From: Gavia stellata
Taxonomy: Eukaryota; Chordata; Aves; Gaviiformes; Gaviidae
Assembly (NCBI RefSeq): GCF_030936135.1
Contig: NC_082598.1
Coordinates: 10,110,687-10,174,686, forward strand
Length of the DNA: 64,000 nucleotides
Direction: 5' to 3'
The translations under genes were made by a program, and so were the position numbers. Of this stretch, positions 39,215 to 53,741 are shown piece after piece. Below the pieces are notes generated by a model. It was given only the letters and a program-made list of their open reading frames with translations, searched no databases and was not told where the DNA came from. Every line of letters starts with the position of its first letter. Position 1 is the stretch's first letter.

Positions 39215-40706
39215 ATTTAATGATGGAGCAGCTAACCCTGGAAACCATTTCCAGGCATATGAACACCAAGAAAATCACCAGGAGCAGTCAGCATGGATTC
39301 ACCAAGGGGAAGTCATGCTTGACCAACTTGATGAACTCCTACAGTGAAGTGAATGACCTGACCAACAAGGAGGGAGCAGTGGATATTGTCTACCTGGACT
39401 TCAGTAAGGCCTTTGACACTGTCTCCCATAAGATCCTCATAAACAAGCTGTCAATGTACGGCCTGGATGAGCAATGAGGTGGATTGAAAACTGGCTAAGC
39501 AGCTGGGGCCGGAGGGTGATCACAGAATCACTAAGGTTGGAAAAGACCTGTAAGATCATCAAGTCCAACCATTACAAAAAAAAAACAAAAACAAAAAAAC
39601 AACACACCACCCACACCACACACCACCATGCCCATCAAGACACATCCCACAATGCCACGTCCACACGCTCCTTCAACACCTCCAGGGAGGGTGACTCCAC
39701 TACCTCCCTGGGCAGTCTATTCCATTGTGATACCACTCTCTCAGTAAAGAAATTTTTCCTAATATCCAGCCTGAACCTCCCCTGGCGCAACTTGAGGCCA
39801 TTTCCTCTTGTCCTGTCACTAGTCACTTGGGAGAAGAGACCAACACCCACATGATCAGTGATGATCAGTAGCGCAGTCTAGCTGGAAGCCAGTAACTAGT
39901 GGTGTACCCCAGGGGTCAATACTGGGTCCAGTCCTGTTTAACATCTTCATTAATGATCTGGATAATGGGGCATGGTGTACCCTCAGAAAGTTTGCTAATG
40001 ACACAGAACTGTCAGGAGTGGCTGATACACCAGTGGGGTCATGCTGCCATCCACAGAAAAGGACCCCCGGGTCCTGGAGGACAACGAATTGAATGTAAGC
40101 CAGCAATGCGGCCTTGCAGCAAAGAAGGCGAATGGTAGCCTGGCCTGCGTTAGACAAAGCATTGCCAGCAGGTCAAGGGGGCCATACTTCCCCTCTACTC
40201 AGCACTGGTGAGGCCACACCTGGAGTACCAGGTACCTGGAGCATCCAGTTCTGGGCTCCCCAGTACAAGAGACACATGGACAGAGTGGAGAGAGTCCAGC
40301 AGCAAAGGGCCACGAAGATGATGAAGGGACTGAAGCATCTCTCCTATGAGAGAAGGCTGAGAGAGCCGGGACTGTTCAGCCTGGACTAATCAATGTATAT
40401 GAATACCTGAAGGGAGGGTGCAAAAAGGACAGAGCCAGGCTCTTTCCAGTGGTGCCTCTGGTCGTGTCACTGGGCAACAGGCACAAACTGAAACACAGGA
40501 GGTTCCCTCTGAACATCAGGAAGTACTTTTTTACTGTGAGTGTGACCAAGCACTGGCACAGGTTGCCCAAAGATGTAGTGGAGTCTCTGTCCTTGGAGAT
40601 ACTCAAAAGCTTTCTGGACATGGTTCTGGGCAACTGGCTCTAGATGGCTCTGCTTGACCAGATGATATCCAGAGGTCCCTTCCAACCTCAACCATTCTGT
40701 GATTAT
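39215..40706 (+). mobile_element. CR1 LINE, interrupted by a second CR1
   Basis: This 5'-truncated CR1 is in plus orientation. It begins within the RT, at about MEQLTLETISRHM, and runs to the usual 3' end ATTCTGTGATTAT near 40,705. Block YLDFSKAFDTVSH, which carries the first catalytic Asp, is intact at 39,394-39,432. A small deletion at 39,473 (GAGCAATGAGG, where the family has an extra codon and two bases) shifts the frame after LDEQ. At 40,000 the second catalytic motif reads FANDTE instead of FADDTK, so an Asp is lost. Further frameshifts follow in the C-terminal region. A minus-strand CR1 is inserted at 39,521-39,851. Confidence 0.9.
39521..39851 (-). mobile_element. CR1 LINE 3' fragment nested inside another CR1
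   Basis: The fragment starts at CACAGAATCACTAAGGTTGG on the plus strand (the CR1 3' end in reverse). It continues through an A/C-rich expansion (39,568-39,630) into the last 70 codons of ORF2, readable on the minus strand as [21 protein letters not shown]. Here the Trp that is lost in the 33.9-kb copy is retained. It splits the host CR1 exactly at its GTGATCA sequence. TGATCA is present on the left (39,517-39,522) and twice on the right (39,852-39,857 and 39,862-39,867). Confidence 0.88.
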
Positions 40707-43700
40707 ATGTATCAGGTGAGAAATAATCCATAGAGACAGAAAAAGATAATGATCCTTTCTCAAAATTTCTCTGCAAACTTGACAAAAATACCAACAGAAT
40801 TTAATCTACTGCAAAATTAAATGCCAAAATATATTGTGTTATGTTTAAAATACAATATTCCAACCCTGGAAAGCTACCTTCTTCCAACCATCCAAATAAA
40901 CCAACAAGTTACCTTAAAACAGATGCAATATTTTCCGGTCCTCAAACAAAAAATAAGCCATAAAAAGTGTGAATTTTCTGAGACAGTAGTTGTATTTCAC
41001 CTTGAGGCAGTTGCTACCATTAGCAGCATTCTGGCACCAACAAAAATTCCATTTACAAAAGTTGTATGCAAGCACTCAAACATAAACCAAGGTGTGGCAA
41101 AGCTCACTAAAAAAGCTCTTCTAACAAATCTTTTCTTTTTATTCTTGGAAGCCATAATACCTTTAACACAAAGATTCAGGGTAGCTGATGCTGTTCTCAT
41201 GAGATACAAGGATGAAGTCAGAAGAGAAAAAACAAACTAAAATAACATGATCAGTATTGTCAATGTCCTCTAGTGTCTTTCAGGCCTATCTGAATTCTTT
41301 CTTACAGAAGAACATGACTTCAGGAAAGGTCAGAAACTGGAGGAATCCTATAGAGCATATACAAACTCTTAACTGATTGCTATGTTTCATTTACATTCTC
41401 CAACATCTCTAAAATTTTGAATAAAATAATTATTTTAAGTGCTAAACCCAAAAGTATCTCTTATGGAGAAAATAATAGTACTTCAAATGCTGAGAGTAGA
41501 TTCCTCAGCTCACTTCAGGAATTCCAAGAGGAGTATTCACAGAAGCTAGACTTGCAGGAACGTGACTTGCGCTGCTTAGGAATTAGCAGAGAGAATAGGA
41601 GAGAATAGCTCTTCTAGGTGGCAAGTCACACTAAAAACTAACTACAGATGCTACAGACTGTCTCATGCAGAAGTGTCTTTCACTTCCTTGATTTGGGAAG
41701 CAGACTAGCATCACTAGGCTAAAGTTAGCCTTTGAACAGCTTTGCAATACCTCTTCCCTCAGAAAAAGGAGGCAATATTCCTCCCTCCCTGCAACTCTTG
41801 TAAAGCCTACATAATTGCAAATGGAAAAGACAGAAGTAGTCAATACAGTTTTGTTCTAAAGCTTTATGGTTTTAGAAAATAAGGCTGTCCAAGGTGTGCT
41901 CTATGGCAGCAGCACACAGCCATTAAACACAAGAATGGCAGAGGCAGCAGCAACCCTGCCCCAGGCTCTCCTCCATGCAAACATCTCTAAAGGAACTACC
42001 TACAAAAAGGTTGAATTTTTACATTCCTCCTTCATCAACTTACAGGTACCATCTGGAAACCTCTACTATAATAACACATAAGAATAAATAGCTCCACTCT
42101 GGACTTCGGCTACTTTCGTTATAGAAAGCAAGCCATAACTTTCTCTTCAGAGGAAACTTTCTCTCTAGAAACTTTTCTAAAAATAGCTTAAAGCCTATCC
42201 AACTTCTCATGAAAAGGAAACCTTTCAGGATACCGCAAATAGATATTTTAAAAGCCAAAGCAGACCACAAACTGTATCAGCAAGTGCAGCTATACTCAAA
42301 GTATCCAGAGTCAAAGCTTCTCTGTAAAAAAAGCTATTTTCCCAGAGGAATTTTCCCCACCAAAACTGATGATTCCTCATGCTCATCATAAAAAAACCAA
42401 ACCCTCACCATGCACCCACATGTAAATCCAGCAAGACGAGTTAGCATGAAACAGACTCAACACTTTTGCAAGGTGTATGGTCCGATAATCAAGTACCAGT
42501 AACTGAATATGAGAAGTTATCTGTCAAAACCTGTCCTTCCTCAATAAAAGGATCTGAAAAAACAATTGGCCTTTTTATTTTTTAACATTTTTAAAAAGAA
42601 AATATATTAAATTTTACTGCCTCATTCAATAGCTTTGGTTATTTCATGGGTATTTAGGGTCTCTCTCAGATCTTTGTTCATCTTTTGCTTTTGGCCTGAG
42701 GCAATCTCATTCAATATGGAAGAATGTGCAGGTTTTAATTGTGCTTTATAAGAACTTAATGAACCCATAGGCTTGGAAATATTAATTTCTCCAATGTTAC
42801 AACAGAAGAGTACTAATAACTTACCTCTAATGAAAAACTTCAAGTCCTGAAAAAGGTGCATTTCTAGTACTGAAATGAACACATATCTATAAAATAAATT
42901 GTTAAAAACCAAATATTATTCATACCAAATGAATAATATGTACCAAATAATATGTACCAAATAAAGTTTCCCTTAGAAAACTTAAGAATGAGCCAAAGAC
43001 CACCTCATAGAAGATAACACTAGGAAGACCAAGAACACAAGTCAAAAAAACCTGTTTTACTGAGATGAGGAAGCAAGAAGTATTCAGAGAAGCTTAGAAA
43101 GATATGGGGGAGACACACATAAAGCATAAATTTGTAAGCTTGGAAAGGACAGTAAGTTAATAAACTACTGACATTATTTTCTTCCATTAAGGACAGTAGT
43201 CAGTTCAACTCCCTTCTTCTACCACAAGACTGGTCTAGTGAAGACAGAACAACCTCTTTACCTCAGTAAAACTCTTCACACTCACCCATGTCACATTCTT
43301 ATTAATAAACTAAAGGAACACAATTTAGACAAAGTTGCCCTGAGATAAAGACTGTTTAACTTCTTGTGTAACTTTAAAGTATACACTATTTGCTGTTAAA
43401 ATCTGAGCATGTTTCAAGTGCTGCCATGGGCCCAGTTCTATACAACTTTAAAAAATGAAGTGTGGATATAGTCCACTTATACGTGAATTGCATTAATGCA
43501 TGAAAAATGCTTCGGAAAGCAGGAAAAGAATTTACATTTGAATTAACTGACTCAATTTCACTGATGAACTTTAATAACTTGCTGTTGCCAAAATAGTAAT
43601 CCCATTTCTCTGAATCCTCCTCCCACATTCCTGCATACCTGGCTGGCTACTATTCAGTTTTGCAGGAGACTACAGCTCATCTGGCCTTTCATTGTCAGAC

Positions 43701-44577
43701 TGATTTAATCAGCAAATCTGGAGAAAAAGAAAAAAGCAAAAAGCTTTCCAAGGGGCCAGAAGGAGTGTGGAAAACAGGTCAGTTCAGATCTCTTTACACA
43801 TCCCCAAACTGTTTTCTGCTAGTCTGAGTCAGCTCAGCAAGGGCTCCAACAAATGCCAAAGTCAAAGCTGGGGAAGCAGTGGGACCAAGACAGAGGGTGA
43901 GAAATGGTCACAGCACAGTGTAAGGTTGGGTGAACTGCATCGTCACATCAAGTTCACTGTCTTAACAGACATGATCCAAAAAAACAATAGGATGATACTC
44001 TACAAAATTGCAAAGCGGAAAGTACTCACAAAGAACAGGTTCTGATGAATAAGGAATGCAAAGAAGGATCAGCTAATTACAACATATCATCAACCGAATA
44101 TAAGTCAAAGTTGTAACACCAATAAAAACAAGCTACCACAGATGTGCATTCTAGGCCATACCACACTCTTGCTGTCTTAGTTGAAGCCCTGCCTATCAAG
44201 TTTTATAGAAGATCTACAGCTCAAACTAAAGAAGGAGCAGAAAAGAAACAAGAATAGGAGGTATCAAAAAACACAGCCTATAGAAGTATTTAAAAAAAAT
44301 ATAGTTCATTTAAAGCAGGGAGGTGGAAAACACCCCAAAAGAACACAAAACAAAAAACCACAAACACTGCCATTCCAGTATGGAACAAGTTAGGAAATAG
44401 ATTTCTTTTCCATGTCTCTTTGGGATGAAGAGAGGAAGAAACTAGATTAACTTGCAGGGAAAAAAGTGATTGGCATTGAGATTTGGAAGGGAAGTAATTA
44501 TGAAGGAAGAGCAATAGATTGTCCAAAGAGATGGTAAAAACCTTTTTTGCCAAATTTGAAGCATAGCACAGGAACGT
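40707..44577 (-). other. ZFYVE28: ZFYVE28 intron 1 between CR1 copies
   Basis: AT-rich sequence. A 139-codon plus-strand frame (40,821-41,240) directly follows the CR1 tail but has no recognisable domain and an overlapping antisense frame. The inverted repeat at 42.9 kb is listed separately. Confidence 0.55.
42913..42959. repeat. Inverted repeat plus 14-bp tandem duplication
   Basis: ATATTATTCAT at 42,913-42,923 is perfectly complementary to ATGAATAATAT at 42,929-42,939, with a five-base loop. The right arm overlaps a 14-bp unit (AATAATATGTACCA) repeated twice from 42,932. Confidence 0.8.
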
Positions 44578-45157
44578 TGTACCAAAGGCGGCGAACAGCA
44601 TGCTGAGCTGCATTAGGTAGAGAATTGCCAGTGGGTCAAGGAGGTGATCATTCCTTTCTAGTCAGCACTGGTGAGACATCTCGAGTGCTTGGTCCAGTTC
44701 TGGACTTCCCAGTACAAGACAGGTATGAACATACTGGATAGAGTCCAGCAAAAGGCCACAAAGATTCACACTTTGGAACATCTGTCATACTAGGACAGAG
44801 CTGCGACTGTTCAGCCTAGAGAAGAGAAGGCTTAGAGTGGATCTTACCAATGTGTATAAACATGTGATGGAAGGGTGGAAAGACGACTGAGACAGGCTTG
44901 TCTTAGTGATATCCAGTGAGAGAAAAAGAGTTAGTGGATACAAATTGAGATACAGGAAATTCCATCTGCATATCAGGAAACACTTTTTCACTGTAAGGGT
45001 GACTGAGCACTGGCACAGGTTGCCCGGAGAGTTTGTGAAGTCTCCAGCCTTGGAGGCATTCAAAACCTAACTAGACATAGTCCTGAGAAACCAGGATGGA
45101 CTAGACAGTCTCCACATATCCCTTCCAACCTCATCCTTTCTACAATTCTGTGATTTT
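44578..45157 (+). mobile_element. CR1 LINE 3' fragment, degraded
   Basis: Plus-strand copy of the last 580 bp of CR1, from the ORF2 C-terminal region to the tail TACAATTCTGTGATTTTTT. Recognisable steps are GCCAGTGGGTCAAGG, CACTTTTTCACTGTAAGGGTG and GCACTGGCACAGGTTGCCC. Many small indels break the frame, so it is older than the 33.8-kb copy. Confidence 0.88.
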
Positions 45158-48100
45158 TTGCACAGCTGCAAATCCATCTATGATGTACAGAAAGCTATGA
45201 TATAATAGCACCACCCAAAGCCAGGCAATTCTACACAGACACAGCAGAGAAAATTCCCATGTGCTTCATTAGTTATCATCACAATATTCTGAACAAATCA
45301 TTTAAAGATATTGAGGAACCACAAAGACAACTTGACATGATCGTGGTATATACACGGTGTCACTGATTTAATAAGACTTATAGAAAAAAATAAATTACTG
45401 TTGTATGTTAAGAACAGCATTCACCTATGAAAGCAAACCAGAAGTTGTTCATGGCTCAGTTGTGCAGTCTTGAATGTCCTACAACACATTATTCTGCAAC
45501 CTAGTGTGGCTCCTAAATTAAGGAAGGTCAGGCTGTTAACAGCAGATTAGAAGAAACCCAGATGTTTCCAAAAAGCCTATAGCATTGGAAATACACTTGG
45601 CCACGTGCTTTCCCAACCTGACCTGAACCAATGTCCCAGCATGACACCAGTGATTAGTCTCTTGCTGAACATGGAGCTCTCAAATGACACATAAGTTACC
45701 AAATCTTGGAAACTTGTGATCATAAGGCAGTAAACTGGCAGTTCAACAGGGGAACACTTCTTAAGCTTTTCTCCCTAGTTTATTAAATAGCATTATAATT
45801 TTCCTGTCATAAATAACTAATTCTCACGTAATTCCCATCGGACATGCTATTCTTTATTTTTCAGCCTGAACTTCAGTGAACCTACAGCAACTGCTCAGAG
45901 TTTTCTTTTCAAGAGAGGTACAGTAGGATAATAGACACAAAAGGTCTACAACAGGCTAATTAATTATTTTCCCTAAGGATCTACCATTGTACTTTGATAG
46001 GCCTGTAGAGCAGCATAAAGCACCTGGATACTTAATTTTCCTTTTTGGATATTCATACCACTAATCTATCACCAGAAATGTACAAAGCTTATTTAAATAT
46101 TATGAGTCTGCAGAGGGTGCTCCAACACTGCTTAGAGACAGTTTCTATTCAACCCCCACATTCCTCAGAAAATCACTCATTGATTTTTCAGAAGTAATTA
46201 GAATTTGGAAATATTTTTGAAGGCAGGTTAAGAATAGACTTCCCATAACACCTTGTTTTATCCAGAAAGAACAGTGATATGAATCGCAAAGAATTATTTT
46301 CCCACCACCAACAGAAGGTGTCCTGAGTGGGAATAATATCTAGGAAGGCAGCACTTCTCCATAATGCTGCTTGTTTCCTACACTTAAGATAGGAAATACC
46401 TAATTGCTCCACATGGATCTAATGGACTGGGGAGTGGTGAAAGCAGGCACATAGATATGGAAACACATACTGTAATGTCATCATCCATATGGCTCCTAAG
46501 TTGCTTAACCAAATAACCTCCCCAGAAGAAACTTCTGCTGCTCCAAGAGTAGCTCCTCAAAAACAGCAAAGCTTTTAGCTCTTTGTGACCACTCAGCACC
46601 ACTATAAAGCACTCTTTGTGCAGAATGCAGTGGCTTGCACAGATACTGCTTTACTCTTGCAGGGTGGGAATCCACAAAATAAAAGACTACCGCTACTTGT
46701 GTATCCCAGATCTTACTTTTGTATTTAGCACTGCAGAAGTTTCATTTGCTAGCTTTCAAGTAAGCTAAGTGCAGATAAAAAAAAACAACTTACTTCCAGC
46801 TAAAATTAAATTTAACAAGAATTTGTATTTCTCCCCTTTCTTAGAGTTTTTCAATCTCATTCCAGTAAGCACACAATGAAAAACGTTACATTATCTGACA
46901 ATATTGCCATTTAAATATATTAATTCTGAGCCAGCTGATGAAAATTAAATAGAGGAAAGTCTTTGAATATAGTTTCTTTAAAAATGTTGAAATAGTGTAA
47001 TTAGCTGATCCTTCACTTTACTGGCTCCAAGCCGCAAATTAGCAAGTTCTAGGTTTGACAATTCATACATTGGACTTGAAACAGAGAACAGATATGCCAA
47101 ACACACAATAAAGCATTAACCAAATACCTTCACAATTCTTTCCAGAAAGAACAGACAGCTCAAAGCAAGTAGTTCAAGAATGAAAACCCTGCCCTTTACA
47201 TAGCTCACTGTCTTGCCTCACTACTTCTGCAGAGTTCTGCTTCCAGCAAATGCTATTTGTGCCTTTGTCACTGCAAGATTACTTGCATTAACATTTTGTA
47301 CAAGGTCTGCACCTTCATGTCACCTAAAAATAACTTTGGGTGAGCCTGTTTTACAGTAAAGAATTGAATCAGAAGTCCAACTCTTAGTCCCATATGACTT
47401 CACCTGGGTTTCAGACTGCTCTCGGCATTACAGGAATTAACATCTTTCATACAAAAGAAAGAGCAATAGAATAGCTGCAATTTGGACTAGGGTTTCATTT
47501 TACCAGTATTTATATTATCAATACAACATAAGACACAAGCACTAAAGGCACTCAACATGCAAAATTCCACAGCTGATACAAGGTAATATAAAGACCATGC
47601 TGCCATCAGGAAGAGGAGTTCATGCTGCCCTTTTCCCCAGTTAAACTGACAACTAACTCTGCAAAATTATATAAACAAAGCCAATAGTTTCCACCTGTGT
47701 TAGAAAGCTGATCCAATGCACAACACAGCCACACAATTTCCAATACGAACAGCCAGGAGTTAAAACAGGAGCACATGGCTGTAAGTTGAAGCACCAGCAG
47801 GGTACTAGCAGCCTTTCTGCACTTTCTGTACTGTCTGTGTTGTCTTAAAATTCACAAGGGGAGTGCACAAAGACTGTTGATAGGAGTCATATATTGTGAA
47901 GACCGCAGAAAAGTGAATACATCTCCCTTTGCTCTGAAGGGATCACAACTGCGCTAATACATTTGACCGTCTCTTACAGTACTTTACAGGAGATTTAGGT
48001 CATTATAATAGAAAAGTTGCCTAATAAGCAGTAAAAGAAGGGAGTCATAAACAATATATAGTAACTGAGTTAAGTAACCAGAGTTGTGATATGGAATAAC

Positions 48101-51100
48101 TATAAAACAGACTCATATTCTATCAAATAGTTTGCAGTGAAAAGGTTCAAAGGATAAATTTAGTCATTACTGAAAACTTTTATCCAGCACTATAAAACCT
48201 ATATACAGCACAAATGCCAGCATTTAAGAGACACTTCTAATTCCTATTTTATTATGCAGCATTTATCACATCATCAAGTTTATGTTACACAAACCAAACA
48301 AAATGTAACATCTATAAGCAAAATACCCCACCTCAATGAAAAGATTTTTCTGTACTTTGCACTTAGGACTCACAGAAAGCTATTGACTTGGAAGACATGC
48401 CCCACACTGCCAGTTACAGAAGCATTTCAGCAGAAGGAAACCTTTCTTCCCCCCAGAAGCTTTGCGTGTCAACATACACCAGTGATTTCACCACAAGGGG
48501 GAGATGAGAAACACAGACAGAACTGACTGGAGGCATGGTTAGTCAGGCATTGGTTTAAACATGACTAATTAACAGTTGAAAATCACCATTACCTATCTCC
48601 CATATGTTCTCATTTGTAAGCAAGAGTTGGACAGTGAATCTTAACATATGGCAACAGTAAGTTGCACTCCAATCTTTGAATAACAAAGTACATACAATCT
48701 GGTCCACTGCTTCCGCTGTAAAATGTTATTGCAGCGTAACCTAGAAGGAAAAATAATCTCATATAAAGTAGTGGACAGGGAGAAATGGTGAATGAGGAAT
48801 AAAATGGTGAATAAAGCCCCAAATTAAGCTTTTCTAGCTAATTTGGCTTACATTTAAGGGCACTGAATACCCTCATCTCACCTTCATGCCTCAGTCCCCC
48901 ATTTGAAAGCTAAGAAGAATGACTATTTGTATTTGAAAGATGCACAGATGATACACAAGTTTTGGACCACACACAACATGCAGGCACACACAGATATATA
49001 TAGACACAGAGAGAGAGAGAGAGAGAGAAATAACTATAAAAAGAGATGGAACCAACCTCACAGCATTTCATTGCTTGACCTGACTGATAACAAACGACCC
49101 TGGGCTTAAGCAAAACTTGTGCTTAGCTTTCTTACATTAAAACTGATGTTTCCAGGAGAAAGGTTGTCACCTATTAACTCTTCAGGAGCACTCATGAAGT
49201 ACTATTTATGACAGTCTTACATGGTTTATCTTTTTTCAAAAAGCATGAATTAATATCTATCAGATACACATTTTTCTAAACCAATCAAAAAGCTTATTAA
49301 GCACTGATCAAGTCAGCTGAATTTAAACAAGGGATTACCTCTTCATTTCATGTAGGAAACAGAAGCAACTAGGCATCTCCAATTCACCTACAATTACTTG
49401 TTAACATCAGAACAATAGATCACATGCGTGTATCTATACGTACATATAGATTGATATACACATTACATCAAGAAATTAACAGAACATTTCTAATTTAAAG
49501 AATTCTTTTAATTTTTTATTTTTTTACACTGAAAATCATGTCATGGCTTTTTAAAGATGCATTCATTTTTCAAAAAAGTTGCATCCCAGTTCCGTATCTA
49601 AAAATACTTAAAAATTCATAGGTATGAGTTATTTTAACATTAACTTACTGGTTTCTTGTTATCAACTATACACAGCACCATCTACTATGAAAGTGCCAAA
49701 TACTAAGTCTCAAAGCTCAATAAGAAAAGAAATCAACTGAAAACTAGAAACAACCTAAGGCTAAGGCCTTCTTAAAGAAACTAATTGTCAAAGGAAATAC
49801 TGTGGCCAATTAATTGAGAAAACATACCTTTAAAAATAACTGGACAAAAAAATTAAAGTGTTAGGGGAATATATGCTCCAAAATAAAGATAAATGCCCAA
49901 TAACAAGCTTTGCTTCCTTGCCTCTTCTAGTGAGAGAAGAAAAAAGCCTGCTGCCTTTCTGCTTCAGTACCTGTCTTCCTACTGTCACCACTGCTATCAG
50001 GTATAGTATTTGTCAAGTATCCTGGCTGAAATCAAGAGGACAAATACTTTGTAGCAAGTCTGCAATTATGTACAAAACCCCCCAAAAATTCTAGGGGAAG
50101 TAATGTCTTTATTAGGGAAACAGAAGCCATCTCAAACAGTGAACAAAACTTTTGGACACAGAGAGGTATGATATAGCATAAGCAAAAAAAAAACCACCAA
50201 AGAAACTGAACAACAAGGAACAAACAAAACACCACAAAATCAAAAAACAGTCTTACCGAAAGTTGAGGATATTTGCTCTGGATATAATTTATCTTTCTCA
50301 AATATACTCAATGAATTGCTTAAACAAAACAATTAGCAAAATACAGTAAAACTACAATCCACACCCTTCTATAAAATACCTCCAAAACACCCCCCATGAC
50401 ATCTGAAACCAGAGTCTTTAACATGAACACATCAGTTCTGAAGAAAATGCTCTCTAATCTCTTTAATATAAAGGAAATATTAGCCAAATTAACAATTACA
50501 CCAGTGAACACCTGTCAGTAAACAATATGCACTTTTTAACATAAGGTACATCAAATGACCTTCCCCCTTCCAATTATTTGCTACTGATCATGACATAACA
50601 TTCTTATGCTCAATTTTATACAAAAATTATACAATAGCTATGAAGTCCACAGGAAGCTCATTCCTTGAAAGAACCCACTGCTACCTATAGTCTTCAAAAC
50701 AGACCTCCAGATCTGGCCAAACTCACCAACAGAAGTATACTTACCAAATAGAAACAGACTTACAGAAAAATCAATGCAAAACTTTTAATATATCTTTGCA
50801 ACCACCCAATGGAGCTTATGTGTACACTTAGAATGCAGTACATTTCACCCATGCCACCACATGTCCTTACAGGATCCACACATCCACCATGTTCAAGGAT
50901 GAACATGTACCGGTCATCACCAAGGGACACATAAAAACCTAGTTATCATTTCCACTTCATCTCTTACGCCTCAGTGAGGACCTGCAAGTTTCCTTAAAAT
51001 ACAAAGCAAAATAAATCATGGATTCAAGATGAGATTTGTTTGACAGCCCTTTACATTTTTTCCTACTCCTTACATCATGTTAACTCTTCCTTATTCTACA

Positions 51101-53741
51101 AGGGCTTCCATCCATCTTGCACCATAAAACGACATAATTTCAATTGCATCAAGGTATTTTTTATAAGGTTGTCAACTAGATCAGGTATACTGGTACAGCT
51201 TTATAAAAAATACCTTAGAAAACAATAAATAATGTGCTCAGCAGTGCAGGCACTCTATATATATGAATCCTGAAAATAAAGTAAAAGCAGACAGTGCTTT
51301 GAGAGGATTTGGAGGGTTTTATAGGAAGCATGATGGTATGTTCTCATTTCTATGATAAGAGCACACCAACTCCAGCAACTGGACTAAGACAGCCAGGTGA
51401 AATTTCTGCCAGGAGATCGGTGCTTACAGAAGGAGAATTACAGAAAGAAGTACTGATATGAGAGCCTGTACCATTCCTAGATAACAAACATCCAAAAGCC
51501 ACTTTTAGACAAACATGCAAGACCCCTTTCATGCTCAGTCCCTTAATGGGAGGAAACAATAACCTCAATAAAGTGTGTTTTTGAACATCTGATGAACTTC
51601 AGAATGTCAGGATACATTTCCTACATTAAAAGGTTTACAAAGGAAGGTCAGAATTAGAAGAATGCAAAGCAGAAATGCAGAACACCCTGAGCATCCGGTT
51701 AGTTTAGCTTCAACCACCCATAATTCTCAGAGATCAAAGTGCCAGTCAATGGCAGGAATTAACACATTCCAGCATAAACATCACCCCAATTTAAATTAAC
51801 CTGTGTCCCATTTGAATGAAAAGCAGGCATTTTGAAAGAGTAGCAAAGTAATCCTCCCTTTTTCCTCCCTCAAACTATTTTTCTTACATTTTTATGCCAA
51901 GCATTTTCTTCCACCTTATCTTCTTCACCTGTCTCCCCTTCACTGTCCTTTTCCCCATTTGCTTTCCTTTCATTCACCCAGCGTCATGTACATGGAACTG
52001 ACATGATGCTCACTCTTACGTTATTCATTCTGAACGGCTATCAAGTATGGAAAAAGGCCCTGTGAGAGAAAAGAAAAATGAGCTTATGGCCTACAAAGAC
52101 AGAGCAAAGTAGAGGCAGTCACTACACGACGCTCTCAGAGGTCAAGTGTCCTTGCTGTAGCACTTCCATAGCCTCACTGCATAACTCAGTTCCTGTCGAT
52201 CACCTCTTCAGGGCATCTTATTCCTAAACAGGATCAAAAGCGTTACTACTAAAGGGAGGAGAGGGTCGTGAATGTTGAGGAATTGGAGTAAGAACCATCA
52301 TCAATGGGATCATAAAGGTCAAGAAGAATTGCCAGGGTAGAGGTCTGAGGAAGTAATGCAAAAAAGTCACTGACTACTGGGGAGACTAGAAGAAAAATCC
52401 TACAGCCTGCAGGGTAGAACAGAAATACACAGACAGGATATCATAAGTCCTGACCCATGATGATGACCCACATAATCAGAATAAATAAAGAGAAGACCTT
52501 CCTGTTATAGCAGCAAGGTATACTGAGACAGGAAAGCTGTGTCTTTAAGTTATCCAAACATTCTATCCCCCCCCAAAACTCACTCTTTGCTATATCCTAA
52601 ATCTAGACCTCTATAAAATGCATTACAACTTTTGTCACTCACCTGTTTTCAAACAGCAGGCAGCTGACACTGCCTCAAAGGAAAACCGTGTTCTGTTACA
52701 CCAAGCTATCCATCAGACATAGGTTAAGTGCTTTGCTTTAGCTGACTTAAGGATAGCTTGAGTTTTTAGGATTCAACAGCTTCAGCTAGCATGGAATGCA
52801 GCATTTCACTTCCTGAATGCAAGCAGGGGGCATATGGTCATTATACCAATGATCCCCAGCTTGTAATTTTAGATACAATAAGGAGTTGGGATATTTTGTA
52901 CTTTCAAGATGAAAACAAAGACTCAGCTGAGAACAGGTAAGACAGACTCGAATTTAGCAGCATCCTCCAGTAAAATGACCAAGCTCAAGAAACTTGCTTT
53001 TTCACATGCACTGTGAAGGTTGGTCAGTCTTCAAACATGAGCCAAACAAACATACTCAGCCTTCAATTAATTTATTTTTAACATCATTATTTAAAAATAG
53101 TTTTACTGAATGAATTTAAATGAATATTGCTAGCACAACTGCCATGAAATTAGATCATCATAACTACTAAAGCAGTTAAATGAAGCATGTCAAAAGTATT
53201 TGCACTGTTTATTTTTCAGTTAGTTCAGCGAGAAAGTATTCTTCTGTGGTTCAATGCAGAGGGTATTTTTGGCAAGTTTTGTTGTTTTGGCATTCTTCTA
53301 AAATAACCTAGGAAGAATGCATTGTGAACTTTAAAAAGTATTTTTTTCTAAATTCTGATGAGAAGTACCACGTGGAGGGAGGAGAGGAACAGAATCTAAA
53401 CATCCAAATCAAGTTTTCAAGAGAAAGAGCAAAAGATAGTGTGCAGGACAAAGGACACATTAGGTCACACCAACGGCTGCTTGAAAAAGTTTATAAAGAA
53501 AATGCTTACCTCACTAGAATGAAACTCAGCTGTAAGCACTGGGAAGCCAGTAGTCATTACAGAGACCAGAAGTATCAAGTAATTGAAAAATTATTAGACA
53601 TTTTAAGGAAAAATGTTCATGAGCTACTGAATTATAAGGGTACAATCTGCAGCTCAGCAAACTCCTATGCTGCAGACTACCACATGTTTAAAAGAAAGCC
53701 CAGGGGAAATACCAGTTTCTATTCATCTCATTTTTTCCCTA
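45158..53741 (-). other. ZFYVE28: ZFYVE28 intron 1, no gene seen
   Basis: AT-rich intronic sequence with one (AG)n microsatellite. No exon or transposon was recognised. The 205-codon frame starting at 53,324 is discussed in the findings. Confidence 0.55.
49008..49028 (+). repeat. (AG)10 microsatellite
   Basis: Uninterrupted AG dinucleotide run, preceded by a short CACACA and TATATATA stretch at 48,985-49,001. Likely polymorphic. Confidence 0.95.

Noticed and set aside
40821..41240. 139-codon plus-strand frame after the CR1 tail
   Set aside because: Not part of CR1, overlapped by an antisense frame, no domain recognised.
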